NCBI GenBank assembly: GCA_036620675.1
Contig: JAZHEE010000032.1
Length of the DNA: 47,305 bases
Source: Jejubacter sp036620675
GTDB taxonomy: Bacteria > Pseudomonadota > Gammaproteobacteria > Enterobacterales > Enterobacteriaceae
Reading direction: 5' to 3' (one strand)
The position numbers and the translations under genes were made by a program. This document shows, in pieces, positions 1 through 8,500 of this stretch (position 1 is the stretch's first letter; the number at the start of each line of letters is the position of its first letter). The notes below the pieces were generated by a model. It ran no database searches and had not been told where the DNA came from. It was given only the letters and a program-made list of their open reading frames with translations.

Positions 1-152
1 GGGAGTTTCCCGGCAGTGAACGGAACAGCCCACTACATCGTCATATTCCGCCGCTTTTGTTCTGAAACAGGGCGCCGGAGCCGCCTGTCCCCCTCACCCC
101 GGCCCTCTCCCGAAACGGGAAAGGGAGCTTCCCAACAATGAGCGGAACAGCC
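1..152. repeat. Tandem intergenic repeat, left copy (inverted relative to right-end copies)
   Basis: A GC-rich, non-coding repeat. The stretch at 15-126, read on the minus strand, matches 47087-47195 closely, including a GGGAGAGGGCCGGGGTGAGGG-like core and a block ending in TTCAGAACAAAAGCGGC. A second, partial unit begins at 123: the sequence at 1-30 is repeated with a few changes at 123-152, so the period is about 122 bases. The core can fold into a hairpin (CCCTCTCCC pairing with GGGA(A)AGGG). It lies downstream of the yeaR-type gene and could act as its transcription end. Repeats with this CCCTCACCCC-type core are common between genes in enteric bacteria; the exact family name is not claimed. 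Confidence 0.75.
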
Positions 153-193
153 TGCCAGGCCACCATACTCTGCTGACCATCGCCTGATAAACC

Positions 194-553
194 TTACTGC
201 TTCGGCGGCGTATGCACTACCTGGCGAAACCCTTCCCCTTCCAGCGTCTCTTCGGGATCGGCAAAGAAATCGATATTGAACACCGTATCCTCAGTCAGCA
301 GTTCAATACGATGCCAGTACTGCGGCGGGCTGATGCCAAACTGCCCGGCGTTAATCACCACGCTCATCTCCGGCTCGCTGGCATGCTCATCCTTAAAGCC
401 GTAATATTTCACGGCGCCGCTCATCACCGACAGCCGCCCGTAAACCCCTTTTTTGGTGTTATGGTGAGTCAGTAACGCCTGGGGCACCGTCTCTTTTGTC
501 CAGAACGGCGTGGAGCGGGTGTGGCGAAAGTTTGCAGGAATACGGGAAGCCAT
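194..553 (-). CDS. yeaR: YeaR-type protein (DUF1971, TehB N-terminal-like cupin)
   Basis: 119 residues. The sequence carries the DUF1971 signatures HTRSTPFW (res. 11-18), a GVYGRLSVMSGAVKYYG block, and a cupin-like NAGQFGISPPQYWHRIE stretch followed by FNIDFF. Length and motifs match E. coli YeaR as I remember it. The family is a small single-domain cupin also found fused to the tellurite-resistance protein TehB; its biochemical role is not settled. In E. coli, yeaR-yoaG is a nitrate/NO-induced operon. The start at 553 is preceded by GAGG seven bases upstream. The gene is monocistronic here. Its promoter region contains a perfect -24/-12 element and three NorR-like sites (separate entries), pointing to nitrosative-stress control by a different regulator from the one known in E. 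coli. Confidence 0.85.
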   Translation of the reverse strand: MASRIPANFRHTRSTPFWTKETVPQALLTHHNTKKGVYGRLSVMSGAVKYYGFKDEHASEPEMSVVINAGQFGISPPQYWHRIELLTEDTVFNIDFFADPEETLEGEGFRQVVHTPPKQ

Positions 554-596
554 CAGTTATACCTCGTCTTAATCGTATCGGTTGTTACCCTGATAA

Positions 597-612
597 AGCA
601 ACAGCCGTGCCA
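597..612 (-). promoter_or_regulatory. Sigma-54 (-24/-12) promoter of the yeaR-type gene
   Basis: On the minus strand the sequence reads TGGCACGGCTGTTGCT, which fits the sigma-54 consensus TGGCACG-N4-TTGCW at every defined base. The invariant GG (611-610) and GC (599-598) are 12 bases apart. Transcription would start near 586, giving a leader of about 33 bases before the ATG at 553. An enhancer-binding activator is required by this class of promoter; the candidate sites at 669-723 fit one. Function is inferred from sequence only. Confidence 0.85.
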
Positions 613-618
613 TCTTTT

Positions 619-631
619 TAATTATCTGATT
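619..631 (-). promoter_or_regulatory. Possible IHF site between enhancer sites and sigma-54 promoter
   Basis: On the minus strand AATCAGATAATTA matches the IHF consensus WATCAANNNNTTR with one mismatch, in an AT-rich stretch. It lies between the upstream GT-N7-AC sites and the -24/-12 element, where IHF commonly bends DNA at sigma-54 promoters. The consensus is loose, so this is suggestive only. Confidence 0.4.
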
Positions 632-668
632 TATATGAATTTAAAGAATCAGGCTCCGACTACACAGC

Positions 669-723
669 AGTCAAAATGACACCGCTGTAGCTGTCTTATT
701 GACAATAGACTGTCAAAATGACT
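669..723. promoter_or_regulatory. Three NorR-type GT-N7-AC enhancer sites
   Basis: Three 13-base imperfect palindromes occur in a row: AGTCAAAATGACA (669-681), TGTCTTATTGACA (692-704) and TGTCAAAATGACT (711-723). Each contains GT-N7-AC with an AT-rich centre, the core reported for NorR, the NO-sensing sigma-54 activator of norVW in E. coli. Their centres lie about 89, 112 and 131 bases upstream of the predicted start. NorR sites at norVW are also three in number and at a similar distance. No norR gene is present in the window, so the regulator would act from elsewhere. Confidence 0.7.
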
Positions 724-874
724 ATTCCCTTCGCAAAGATAATGGAATGAAACCTACGATATAGAAGCCACTTTATGATATCTATACCAATATAATAGAG
801 ACAGGAAATGCCTAAAGAGCCGATACACTTTCCAGCATACCGGACTCTGTAATGCTATGATCTGCCATTAAAAA

Positions 875-1420
875 TCAGGCTGACAGATATTCTTTCGTTG
901 ATTTTACCTGTGCATATGCAAACGCTAAGGCTGCCATATATGCTGCATGAACATGTTCAGCTGGTGCTTTTACACCATTGAACTCCAGATCAAGGGTAGC
1001 ACACGCATCATGGACTACAGTCACCGGATAACCAAAGTCAACAGCCGCACGAGTGCAGGCATCAATACACATATGACTCATCGCGCCGATAATAGTTAAT
1101 TCGGTCGCGCCATATTTATCCAGAACTTCCTGCAATGTCGTCTTCAGGAATGAGTTTATGTAATTTTTCACCACGACATCTTCCCCTGGCGCCGGTGCCA
1201 CTTCTTTCTGGAATTCAACCCCGAACGTATCTGGTTTGAAGAAATGCATCTCTCCATTAGGGAATACATGCTGGACATGAATTACCGGGATATGTTTTTT
1301 GCGCGCATCCGCAATAATGGCAGCAGCATTAGCTACAGCCGCTTCAATACCTTTCAGCGCCATAGCACCGCCGGTTGCATAGTCATTTTGCAGATCGATA
1401 ACAATAAGTACTTTAGTCAT
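875..1420 (-). CDS. Isochorismatase-family (nicotinamidase-like) cysteine hydrolase
   Basis: 181 residues from the ATG at 1420, chosen because GGAG lies seven bases upstream and the protein then begins MTKVLIVIDLQNDY, the canonical family start with the catalytic Asp in IDLQND. Further family marks are the KNYINSFLKTTL segment and IIGAMSHMCIDACTRAA, which holds the nucleophilic Cys in the SHMC position. The family hydrolyses amides or vinyl ethers (nicotinamide, isochorismate, ureidoacrylate and others); the substrate here cannot be told. It is divergent from a GlxA-type regulator, with a large inverted repeat between them, so it is probably that regulator's target. The gene and its surroundings are AT-richer than most of the window. 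Confidence 0.85.
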   Translation of the reverse strand: MTKVLIVIDLQNDYATGGAMALKGIEAAVANAAAIIADARKKHIPVIHVQHVFPNGEMHFFKPDTFGVEFQKEVAPAPGEDVVVKNYINSFLKTTLQEVLDKYGATELTIIGAMSHMCIDACTRAAVDFGYPVTVVHDACATLDLEFNGVKAPAEHVHAAYMAALAFAYAQVKSTKEYLSA

Positions 1421-1540
1421 GAGAGAACTCCGTATGAGGCTGCTATATGCCATTAGCATCCCGTCGGCACATTCGTCGTGCCCTGTGCGGGAAACGCTTA
1501 AGTTGTGTAAAGTATGGTATGCCCCTCATAATACGGTAAG

Positions 1541-1575
1541 TGTCATTTCTGACATTATTAATGTCAAAAATGACA
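1541..1575. promoter_or_regulatory. Large inverted repeat between hydrolase and GlxA-type regulator
   Basis: Two 17-base arms around a central T: the left arm is TGTCATTTCTGACATTA and the right arm is its reverse complement except for one base. Each arm itself contains a smaller palindrome of the form TGTCA-N4-TGACA. The repeat is 68 bases before the GTG of the regulator gene and 121 bases before the hydrolase ATG, a sensible place for a shared operator. The half-site spacing (GT-N8-AC) differs from the NorR-like sites at 669-723, so a different protein is likely. Confidence 0.6.
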
Positions 1576-1642
1576 AGCACCTGGCGTAATAAATCGAGTA
1601 TAGTCACAGAGGATAATTTGACGTTATATAACAGGTAAAAGC

Positions 1643-2611
1643 GTGGCTAAAAGAACTATCGAAATTGGTATCCTGATTTATGAAGGGGCCCAAAAATCAG
1701 CTATTTGGGGCCTTACCGACCTTTTTCTGTTTTGCCAGAAAGTGGCGTTATCCAGCATCGCATATGCAGAAAAATTACCTAAGATAAGCCACTGGAAATG
1801 GGAGCATAAGGAAAATCGCCCCCTGAAGGTCTACGATTCATCTCCCGCAGACATCTCACAGCCAGCAGTGATGATCATTCCTCCCAGCCTTAATGAACCA
1901 GACTTCTCAGCTAATGCAGACAAATACAGTATCTGGCTAAGGCAACTTCAGAGCGGTGGATGTATTCTGGCTTCGGTATGCGCAGGCGCCTTTTTGCTCG
2001 CCGAAACGGGTCTGTTAAATGGCCGGAAAGTGACCACACACTGGATGTATGCTGATACGTTTTCGCGTCGATTTCCTTTGGCAGAGCTTGATATCAATTC
2101 ACTTATCATTGACGGCGGCGATATTATCACTGCTGGCGGAGCATTTAGCTGGACAGATTTAGGGCTAAGATTAATCGATCGCTTTTTTGGGGCCGCATTG
2201 ATGCTGGATACAGCGAAAATGGCGCTCATTGACCCGCCCGGCAGGCAACAAAGTCTGTATATAATGTTTACTCCCAAAGAAAATCACGGCGACAAGCAAA
2301 TTCTAAATGTACAACGCTGGTTGAGTAAAAATTATAGCCATGAAGTGCTCCAGACCGAATTGGCCACTATTGCAAAATTGTCCCCCCGCACATTCCTGAG
2401 ACGATTTAAAAAAGCGACGGGATATACGCCTAAAGAATACTTCCAGAGACTCAGAATAAGTCATGGACGCTATTTACTTGAAACCACCCGTGACCCTGTA
2501 GACAAAATAGCCTGGGAGGTAGGGTATGCAGACCATAGCGCGTTCAGGCGATTATTTTTACGATACGTCGGACTGGCTCCTGGTGAGTATCGTAATAAAT
2601 TTAAAATCTAG
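1643..2611 (+). CDS. GlxA-type transcriptional regulator (DJ-1/PfpI domain plus AraC HTH)
   Basis: 322 residues, GTG start with AGGT-type spacing upstream. Residues about 5-185 form a DJ-1/PfpI-like domain, with the elbow sequence ILASVCAGAFLLAETGLL (Cys 113) and THWMYADTF. Residues about 225-320 form an AraC-type double helix-turn-helix with LSPRTFLRRFKKATGYTPKEYFQRLRI and a second helix pair near VGYADHSAFRRLF. This is the GlxA/FtrA architecture. Members sense small molecules through the PfpI-like domain and usually control an adjacent hydrolase or catabolic gene. The divergent isochorismatase-fold hydrolase is the obvious candidate target. The ligand is unknown. Confidence 0.88.
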   Translation: MAKRTIEIGILIYEGAQKSAIWGLTDLFLFCQKVALSSIAYAEKLPKISHWKWEHKENRPLKVYDSSPADISQPAVMIIPPSLNEPDFSANADKYSIWLRQLQSGGCILASVCAGAFLLAETGLLNGRKVTTHWMYADTFSRRFPLAELDINSLIIDGGDIITAGGAFSWTDLGLRLIDRFFGAALMLDTAKMALIDPPGRQQSLYIMFTPKENHGDKQILNVQRWLSKNYSHEVLQTELATIAKLSPRTFLRRFKKATGYTPKEYFQRLRISHGRYLLETTRDPVDKIAWEVGYADHSAFRRLFLRYVGLAPGEYRNKFKI

Positions 2612-2655
2612 CACCTCTATTTACCTCTGGCTGGTTCAGAAAGCAGGAATTAATA

Positions 2656-2772
2656 ATGGGGATAGCAAGTAATACTTCACCATTTTTAAACAGCACAGCG
2701 CCAGGCTCTGCGACGCTGAATGGCACAGGTTACCCGGAATCACCGAGTCTGCCTGCAAAGACTATTTGTTAA
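2656..2772 (+). CDS. Possible small ORF, 38 residues, unrecognised
   Basis: An open frame starting ATGGGGATAGC with AGGAATTAATA just upstream. The 38-residue product is rich in Ser, Thr, Gly and Pro (SPFLNSTAPGSATLNGTGYP) and ends in the first bases of the convergent usher gene's stop region. No family was recognised. It may be a remnant of a longer gene or a chance frame; the low complexity is compatible with either. Confidence 0.2.
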   Translation: MGIASNTSPFLNSTAPGSATLNGTGYPESPSLPAKTIC

Positions 2773-4906
2773 CCCTATCTGATGACGTCGTTTCCGGGCG
2801 CCAGTCCGGCACCGGAAAACGTAAATAGAGTATCGCGCCGTCGGTAGGGACCGCTTCCCGTTCGCTGACCGGGAAATGTCGCTCTTCCGGTTGGCTAAAG
2901 GTATCCACAGTCACCCTATTAACGCGCCAGGGAGTCATATAACTAACCAGTAGCCTGCCATCGCCGTTCGTCGTAGTGCCGAACTGGTTATAAAATCCAA
3001 CGCCTGAGACTTCCGGCACTTCAACCAGCGCCGAAGTGCCCCCCAGAGTTTGCCCCAGCGCGATACCGCCGTCGAACAGCACCACGCTGCCGCTAACGTC
3101 GGCATGCAGGTCACGCTGGCGCCCGCTGCGTACCAGACTGGCATTCATTTCCCCGGCGTTATACTGCCAGCCCAGCGAAGTTTCCAGAGCATCATTACCG
3201 TGCACTTCGTGCTTTGCCGTCAGATCGTAGCGCAGACTGTTGTCGCCCAGCGCCGAACCGTAAATATTCACACCGTGGCTATCATTGCCGTGGCTGGCCA
3301 GATCGGAAACATAGCCGACGTTGACGGTGCGCATTCCCAGGCTCAACGGAATGCTGATATTGATACCGAGGGTGCTCTCTCCCGACATCCCCGGATAACG
3401 CTGATAGCCGCCGTACAGGCTGACGTCCAGATCCTGCCAGTCATAATCCAGACTCATCTCCAGGCTCTGACGACTTCCGGCCCCATTACGCCCTTTGGTC
3501 CAGTTCCATGAAAGGCTCAAGCTGGAGTCTTCGCCGATGTTCTGATTAATTTCCAGCTTCCCCTGCATCGCCCTACGGGTGGTATCATCATCCAGCCCAT
3601 ATTTCAGCATTCCGGCACGGCTGATTTTCTCTTCGAAAGTACGGTACTGACTGCCGTCTGGATACCACTGAAACTGGGCGTTAAGGCTGGTCTGAGTGTT
3701 CAAAAACGCCCTGGCATAGCGCAGGCGCCAGACCGAACCGCGCTGGCTCTGTTGCGCCTGGGTATAGCGCGCGTGGCTGACATCCACCGACAGCGCTCCC
3801 CAGCCTCCCAGATTACCTCCTACGCCTGCAACAGGACTGACATAGCGCTCCCCCTGTTGCAGACCGCCAAACAGCGTCAGCCGTGGCGCCACTCCCCACG
3901 AAAGCGTGCTTTGCCAGAAGCGATCGCGTTGTGACTCCATGCCGTGGTAAGGCTTATAGCGCCCCGCCGCCAGCTCGTAGCTGAACCGACCGTGCTGTAC
4001 CAGGTTAGGCATGATCGAATAGGGCAACAGACGCGTACGTTCCGTGCCGTCGCTCTCCTGAATGGTCAGTTCCAGATTGCCCTGGGTGTCCGGCGGATAG
4101 AAATCACGAATGGTAAAAGGGCCTGGCGGCACGTGAATGCGGTATACCCGCTGGCCGTTCTGGTGAATGGTGACTTCCGCTTCAGTGCGGGCGTAACCGT
4201 TAATCCATGGCGTCCAGGGGCGCCAGCTATCGGGAAACATCGCCTGATCGCTGGAAAGGGATATTCCGCGAAAGGTAAAGGAATCAAACATATTAGATGA
4301 AGTATTACCGTCACCAAAGGTCAGCCTCGCCCGTAACGGCGTGATACTGCGCCACAGCGCTACGGAATCGCTGTACGAACCGTGCTGTCCCTCCTTTTCC
4401 CGCCACAAAACGTTGCTATAGCGCAGGCGCCACGGACCAACATTCAGGCCATTATCCAGCTTCAGCGTCGCGTCGGTACCTGGCGTATCCCAGCGATCAC
4501 GGGCCCGCTGGTTATCGACGTCAAGGCGGTAGTTCATGAACAGCGCCGTGATACCATCGTCCCAGCGGCTGGTGCTAACCCCATTTTGCTGCGCATTAAT
4601 GGCCGGTTCGGGAAACAGCAGCGTCAGCAGATCGGCATCGGGCTGATACCAGTATTGCAAATGATATTCCTGCGCCGATTGCGCCGTCAGGCAGCCGCGA
4701 GCGTCCCACGTCAGCCTATCAAGCAACGGCATAATAACGCCCCATTCTTCCATCAGCGGGCGCGTCAGGCAGGGTTGCTGGCCGTGAAAATCGAGGAATA
4801 TTCCCCCTTTATAATCATTATTGAGAATGATCCACGTGCGCTCGTTGGCAAATGCGGATAGCGCCAGCAGCACAAAGGGCAATGTCAGAAAGAGTCGGAG
4901 AGCCAT
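2762..4906 (-). CDS. Orphan fimbrial outer-membrane usher, shortened at both ends
   Basis: 714 residues with a signal peptide (about 1-20, ending SAFA). Recognisable usher segments are PCLTRPLMEEWGV (end of the periplasmic N-domain), the barrel region with TLKLDNGLNVGPWRLRYSN, FRGISLSSDQAMFPDSWR, the plug-region motif VTIHQNGQRVYRIHVPPGPFTIRDFYP, and later beta-strand repeats. Ushers are usually 800-870 residues. Here the mature protein starts almost at the VNG-like strand, so the part of the N-domain carrying the FNP.FL-type start is missing. The protein also ends at VPTDGAILYLRF, so the two C-terminal periplasmic domains are absent. No chaperone or pilin gene is nearby. Whether it can still assemble a pilus is doubtful; it may be a degenerate relic or a divergent subfamily. 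Confidence 0.85.
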   Translation of the reverse strand: MALRLFLTLPFVLLALSAFANERTWIILNNDYKGGIFLDFHGQQPCLTRPLMEEWGVIMPLLDRLTWDARGCLTAQSAQEYHLQYWYQPDADLLTLLFPEPAINAQQNGVSTSRWDDGITALFMNYRLDVDNQRARDRWDTPGTDATLKLDNGLNVGPWRLRYSNVLWREKEGQHGSYSDSVALWRSITPLRARLTFGDGNTSSNMFDSFTFRGISLSSDQAMFPDSWRPWTPWINGYARTEAEVTIHQNGQRVYRIHVPPGPFTIRDFYPPDTQGNLELTIQESDGTERTRLLPYSIMPNLVQHGRFSYELAAGRYKPYHGMESQRDRFWQSTLSWGVAPRLTLFGGLQQGERYVSPVAGVGGNLGGWGALSVDVSHARYTQAQQSQRGSVWRLRYARAFLNTQTSLNAQFQWYPDGSQYRTFEEKISRAGMLKYGLDDDTTRRAMQGKLEINQNIGEDSSLSLSWNWTKGRNGAGSRQSLEMSLDYDWQDLDVSLYGGYQRYPGMSGESTLGINISIPLSLGMRTVNVGYVSDLASHGNDSHGVNIYGSALGDNSLRYDLTAKHEVHGNDALETSLGWQYNAGEMNASLVRSGRQRDLHADVSGSVVLFDGGIALGQTLGGTSALVEVPEVSGVGFYNQFGTTTNGDGRLLVSYMTPWRVNRVTVDTFSQPEERHFPVSEREAVPTDGAILYLRFPVPDWRPETTSSDRVNK

Positions 4907-4931
4907 AGACAGGGCAGGCGCGACGAGAAAC

Positions 4932-4961
4932 AGCGGAGAAGGCGTTAACGCCTTCTCCGCT
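4932..4961 (-). terminator. Perfect 30-base hairpin after the DUF1090 gene
   Basis: Arms AGCGGAGAAGGCGTT and AACGCCTTCTCCGCT meet with no extra loop. It sits between the stop of the DUF1090 gene (5001) and the usher start (4906). On the minus strand it is followed by GTTTCTC, a weak T-tract. It probably ends the DUF1090 transcript and insulates the usher. Confidence 0.65.
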
Positions 4962-5000
4962 GTGTTTCTCAGCGTTCCGGGAATCGCGCCCGGCTGAGAC

Positions 5001-5426
5001 TTACTTCAGGGCAGCCAGTTCAGCGCGAGCCTGGTTCAGCTCCTGCTGAATTTCACGCAGGTCAGCCTGCTTTTCAGCCAGTTTACGCTGATATTTTGCA
5101 ATTTTATCAGCCTTACCCTTGGCTTTAGCTTCACGCAGATCGGCCTGAACTTCCGCGATATCGTCACGTTTTTCAGCCAGCTTCTTCTCAAGCTTGGTAA
5201 CTTTCTTCTGTGCATCAGCCTTAACGCTGGCGTTGGTGCAGTGTGCTTTAACTTCAGCCAGAGCCTGCTTCAGACCAGCAACTTTATAGGCGTTGCCATA
5301 CTGCTGCGCGATACGGATTTCTTTTTGCAGCGCGGCTTCTTTCGCAGCACAGCTCTCTGCGGCCTGCGCAGAAGCCATAGCACCCAGGGAAGCAACAACA
5401 GCCAGAACGGTTACTAATTTTTTCAT
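5001..5426 (-). CDS. yqjC: DUF1090 periplasmic coiled-coil protein (YqjC-like)
   Basis: 141 residues from the ATG at 5426; a GTG codon directly before it is in frame, but GGAG lies eight bases from the ATG. Signal peptide about 1-23 (ends SAQA). The mature part has two cysteines in the DUF1090 pattern (ESCAAKEAALQKEI near the start and VKAHCTNASVK), followed by a highly charged Lys/Glu/Ala coiled coil from about residue 70 to the end (TKLEKKLAEKRDDIAEVQADL). This matches E. coli YqjC, somewhat longer here. The function of the family is unknown, though it is often described as stress-related. It stands alone between the sensor kinase and the usher. Confidence 0.85.
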   Translation of the reverse strand: MKKLVTVLAVVASLGAMASAQAAESCAAKEAALQKEIRIAQQYGNAYKVAGLKQALAEVKAHCTNASVKADAQKKVTKLEKKLAEKRDDIAEVQADLREAKAKGKADKIAKYQRKLAEKQADLREIQQELNQARAELAALK

Positions 5427-5519
5427 CACATTATCTCCATTTATTGATGATGAGAGCCTGGTCGCCTGATGACCGGCTATCTCCTGTCGTGAAAAAGAAT
5501 ATCCTGACCACGCAGGTAG

Positions 5520-8500
5520 TTACGACGTTCCCCGTTCCTCATCTTCCTGTAGGACCGGCTTCACCGGCTGTAGTCCTGTCTCCTGCCAGCGCTGTAGCGC
5601 CTCTTTCAGGCTACGAATCAGCGTCTCCAGACGCCGAACCCCCGCCTCATCCGTTGCCCGTTCCTGCTGACGACACAGTACTTCCAGCTCGCGAACGCCC
5701 AGCAGTTGAATTCCGCCGCGCAGGCGGTGCAGCGCCTCGCGTAACGGCGTCTCTTTCTGCGTATACCAACGTTCCAGCGTCGTCAGGGTTTCGTCCAGCA
5801 CGGAAATTTGCAGCGTCAGAAAAACCGTCAGGTTTTCGCCTTCCAGCAGCGCCGCCGGGAGCGTATCAGTATCGATTTCCATCGCGAACGGCGCATCCGG
5901 CACCTCCTTCCCGGCAGGGAGCTGCGCCAGCAGCGCCTCCAGCATATTGAGCGTCACCGGTTTAAACAGGCAATCGGTCATTCCGGCGTCGCGCGCCGCT
6001 TCACGCACCGCCTCGCGGGCATCGGCCGTCACGCCGAATATCGGCAGCTCCGGGTAGAGCGGACGCAGCGTACGCGCCAGCGTATAACCATCCATGCCCG
6101 GCATATTACAGTCGCTAATCACCGCATCGACCCGCTCGCGTGCCAGCGTCGCTATCGTCTCTTCACCGCTGGCGCAGCGAAAAGTGCGATGTCCCAGCCA
6201 GGCAAGCTGCTCACCCAGTAGCATTCGTCCGGCGGGGTTATCGTCAACAATCAGCAGCGTCAGCGCCGGACGCCTGCGGGACACGGCGGCCTCTGGGCCT
6301 TCGGTCTCTGGTAACGCCGCCAGAGTAGGAAGCGTTACGCTCACCGTGGCGCGAGTACCTTCTCCCGGGCGACTTTCCAGCCCGACATCGCCACCCATCA
6401 TCCGGGCAAGCGTCCGGCAGATATAAAGCCCCAACCCGCTGCCCTGGGCCATACGGTTGCCGTCACCCTGCTCAAAAGGTTGGAACAGACGCTGCAGCGT
6501 GGCGTCATCGATCCCCGCCCCGCTATCTTCCACTTCCAACCGTAGCGTCAGACTGTCGCGCTCCTCCTGCTCTGGCCAGGCTCGCAGCGTGACATGCCCG
6601 CTGTCGGTAAACTTAATCGCATTCCCCACCAGGTTGACGATAATCTGCCGCAGGCGTGTGGCATCGGCCAGTACATCTACATTCAGTCCGGCGTCAAGCT
6701 CCAGCCCAAGACGCAGCCCTTTGTTCTGGGCCAGTCCTTCCAGCAGCGCTGCCGACGAAGCGATAAGCGTGCGCAGCGATGCCCGGGCCGGGCACAGCAC
6801 CAGGCGCCCGGACTCTATGCGCGATACATCAAGAATATTGCCGATCAGCAGCAGCAGGGACTGAGCCGCATCCCACGCGATGCGGATTGACTGCTGGTTA
6901 GCCTGCTCGTCGTCGCGACGCTGCATTACCAATTCCAGCATGCCAATAATGGCGCCGATAGGCGTACGAATCTCGTGGCTCATGGCAGCGAGAAAAGCGC
7001 TCTTCACCTGACTTGCGCTGTCGGCACGCCGCTTCGCCCTGCGCAGCGCCTGAAGCGTCCGCCGTTCGCGGGTAACGTCCACCCAACCGCCAATACTGTA
7101 GCGTTGCCCCGGCACCGGGGCGCGCCACAACCGCAGTAACCGGTTACTGTATGACACTATCTGGTACGCTCCTCGCTGCGAAGGTGTCAAATCCGCAAAC
7201 CAGTTCGAGAGTTCAGCGCCGCGCAGTTCCGACACGCTAACGCCAAGCGCATCGCACAGCGCCCGGTTGCCCGTCCGCAGACGCCCCCGCGGATCGCACA
7301 GATATGCTGGCGCCGGTAGCGCCTCAAGCAGCGCCGTCAGTTCATTGCGACGTCGGTGCCGCAACCATAGCGCCATGACCACCAGAAGTAGCACGCCTGC
7401 GGCCAGCGCGATAATCCAGGCACCACGCCCTTCCCGCGTCGGTTTCGACGAAAAGCTGTTGCCGGCATAGCCATTACGGGTCAGGGCATGTAAATCTTCG
7501 GGGGGGATATTAATCAGCGCCTTATTCAGAATAGCGATCAGCGGCCAGGCCTGACGGGGCGCGCCAAAGGCGAAACGCAGCGGTTCGGTATCGATGCCAG
7601 CCAGAATCTTCAGCCCGGAGAATTCCCGCCGGGCAAGCTGAGCATTGGCGACAATCAGCGGCATCACCATCACATCGCTGTCACCCTTTACCACCCGCTG
7701 AAGCCCTTCACGCCAGCTATTAACCCGCTCGACCTGACTGGTGTCCTGACGCTGAAGCCAGCCCTGGGGCATCTCACCACGCAGCCCCACCACCCGCCGG
7801 GCCGAACCAGAACCATGATTGGCCCGCCCCACCATCACCCAGGAGTTATAGAGCCAGGATCGGGTGGTCAGCAGTCCGGCCTGCCAGATCCCTTCCTGAG
7901 CCGCCCCCGCTACCAGTTCGCTACGCCCCGCTTTCGCCGATTCCAGCGCCTCTTCCAGTGAAGAAACGCGCTGGATCTCAAAAGTAAAACCGGTACGCAG
8001 CTGAAGCGCCGTCAGAATATCAGCGATAATGCCACGCAGATGACCGGCATCGTCGAACATCGCCAGCGGGGCGTTGTCCTGCGCCACTGCCACCCGGATA
8101 TTACGATTTTCAGCGATCCACTTATGCTCCAGCGAAGTAAATACCGGCTGATGCTCACTCAGCGACAGCGGAATGCCGCCATTCCAGCGCCGATGGATTT
8201 CCACGCCCGCGCTTTCCGGCAGCGCGCCAATTACTTTATTCAGAATCGTAATCCAGGGGCGCAGGGACGGCAGCGCGGCAAACGAGAAGCCGGCCGGCGG
8301 CGGTATCAGGGTCACGGGCCGCAGGTTCAGGTTACTCAAATTAGACTGGCTTATCAGATAGCGAGCGGTAATGGCATCGCAAAAGAACAGGTCGATTTTG
8401 CGAAACGCCAGCGACTCCATGGCGTGGCGGGCCGATGAAAAGCTAACTTCCCGAGCGCCGGGATAGCGCGCCATAATTTGCGCCGTATCGTAAACCGGGG

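Noticed and set aside
1421..1540. Sigma-54 promoter for the isochorismatase-fold gene
   Set aside because: GGCACG and a later GC are present on the minus strand, but the GG-to-GC spacing is wrong.
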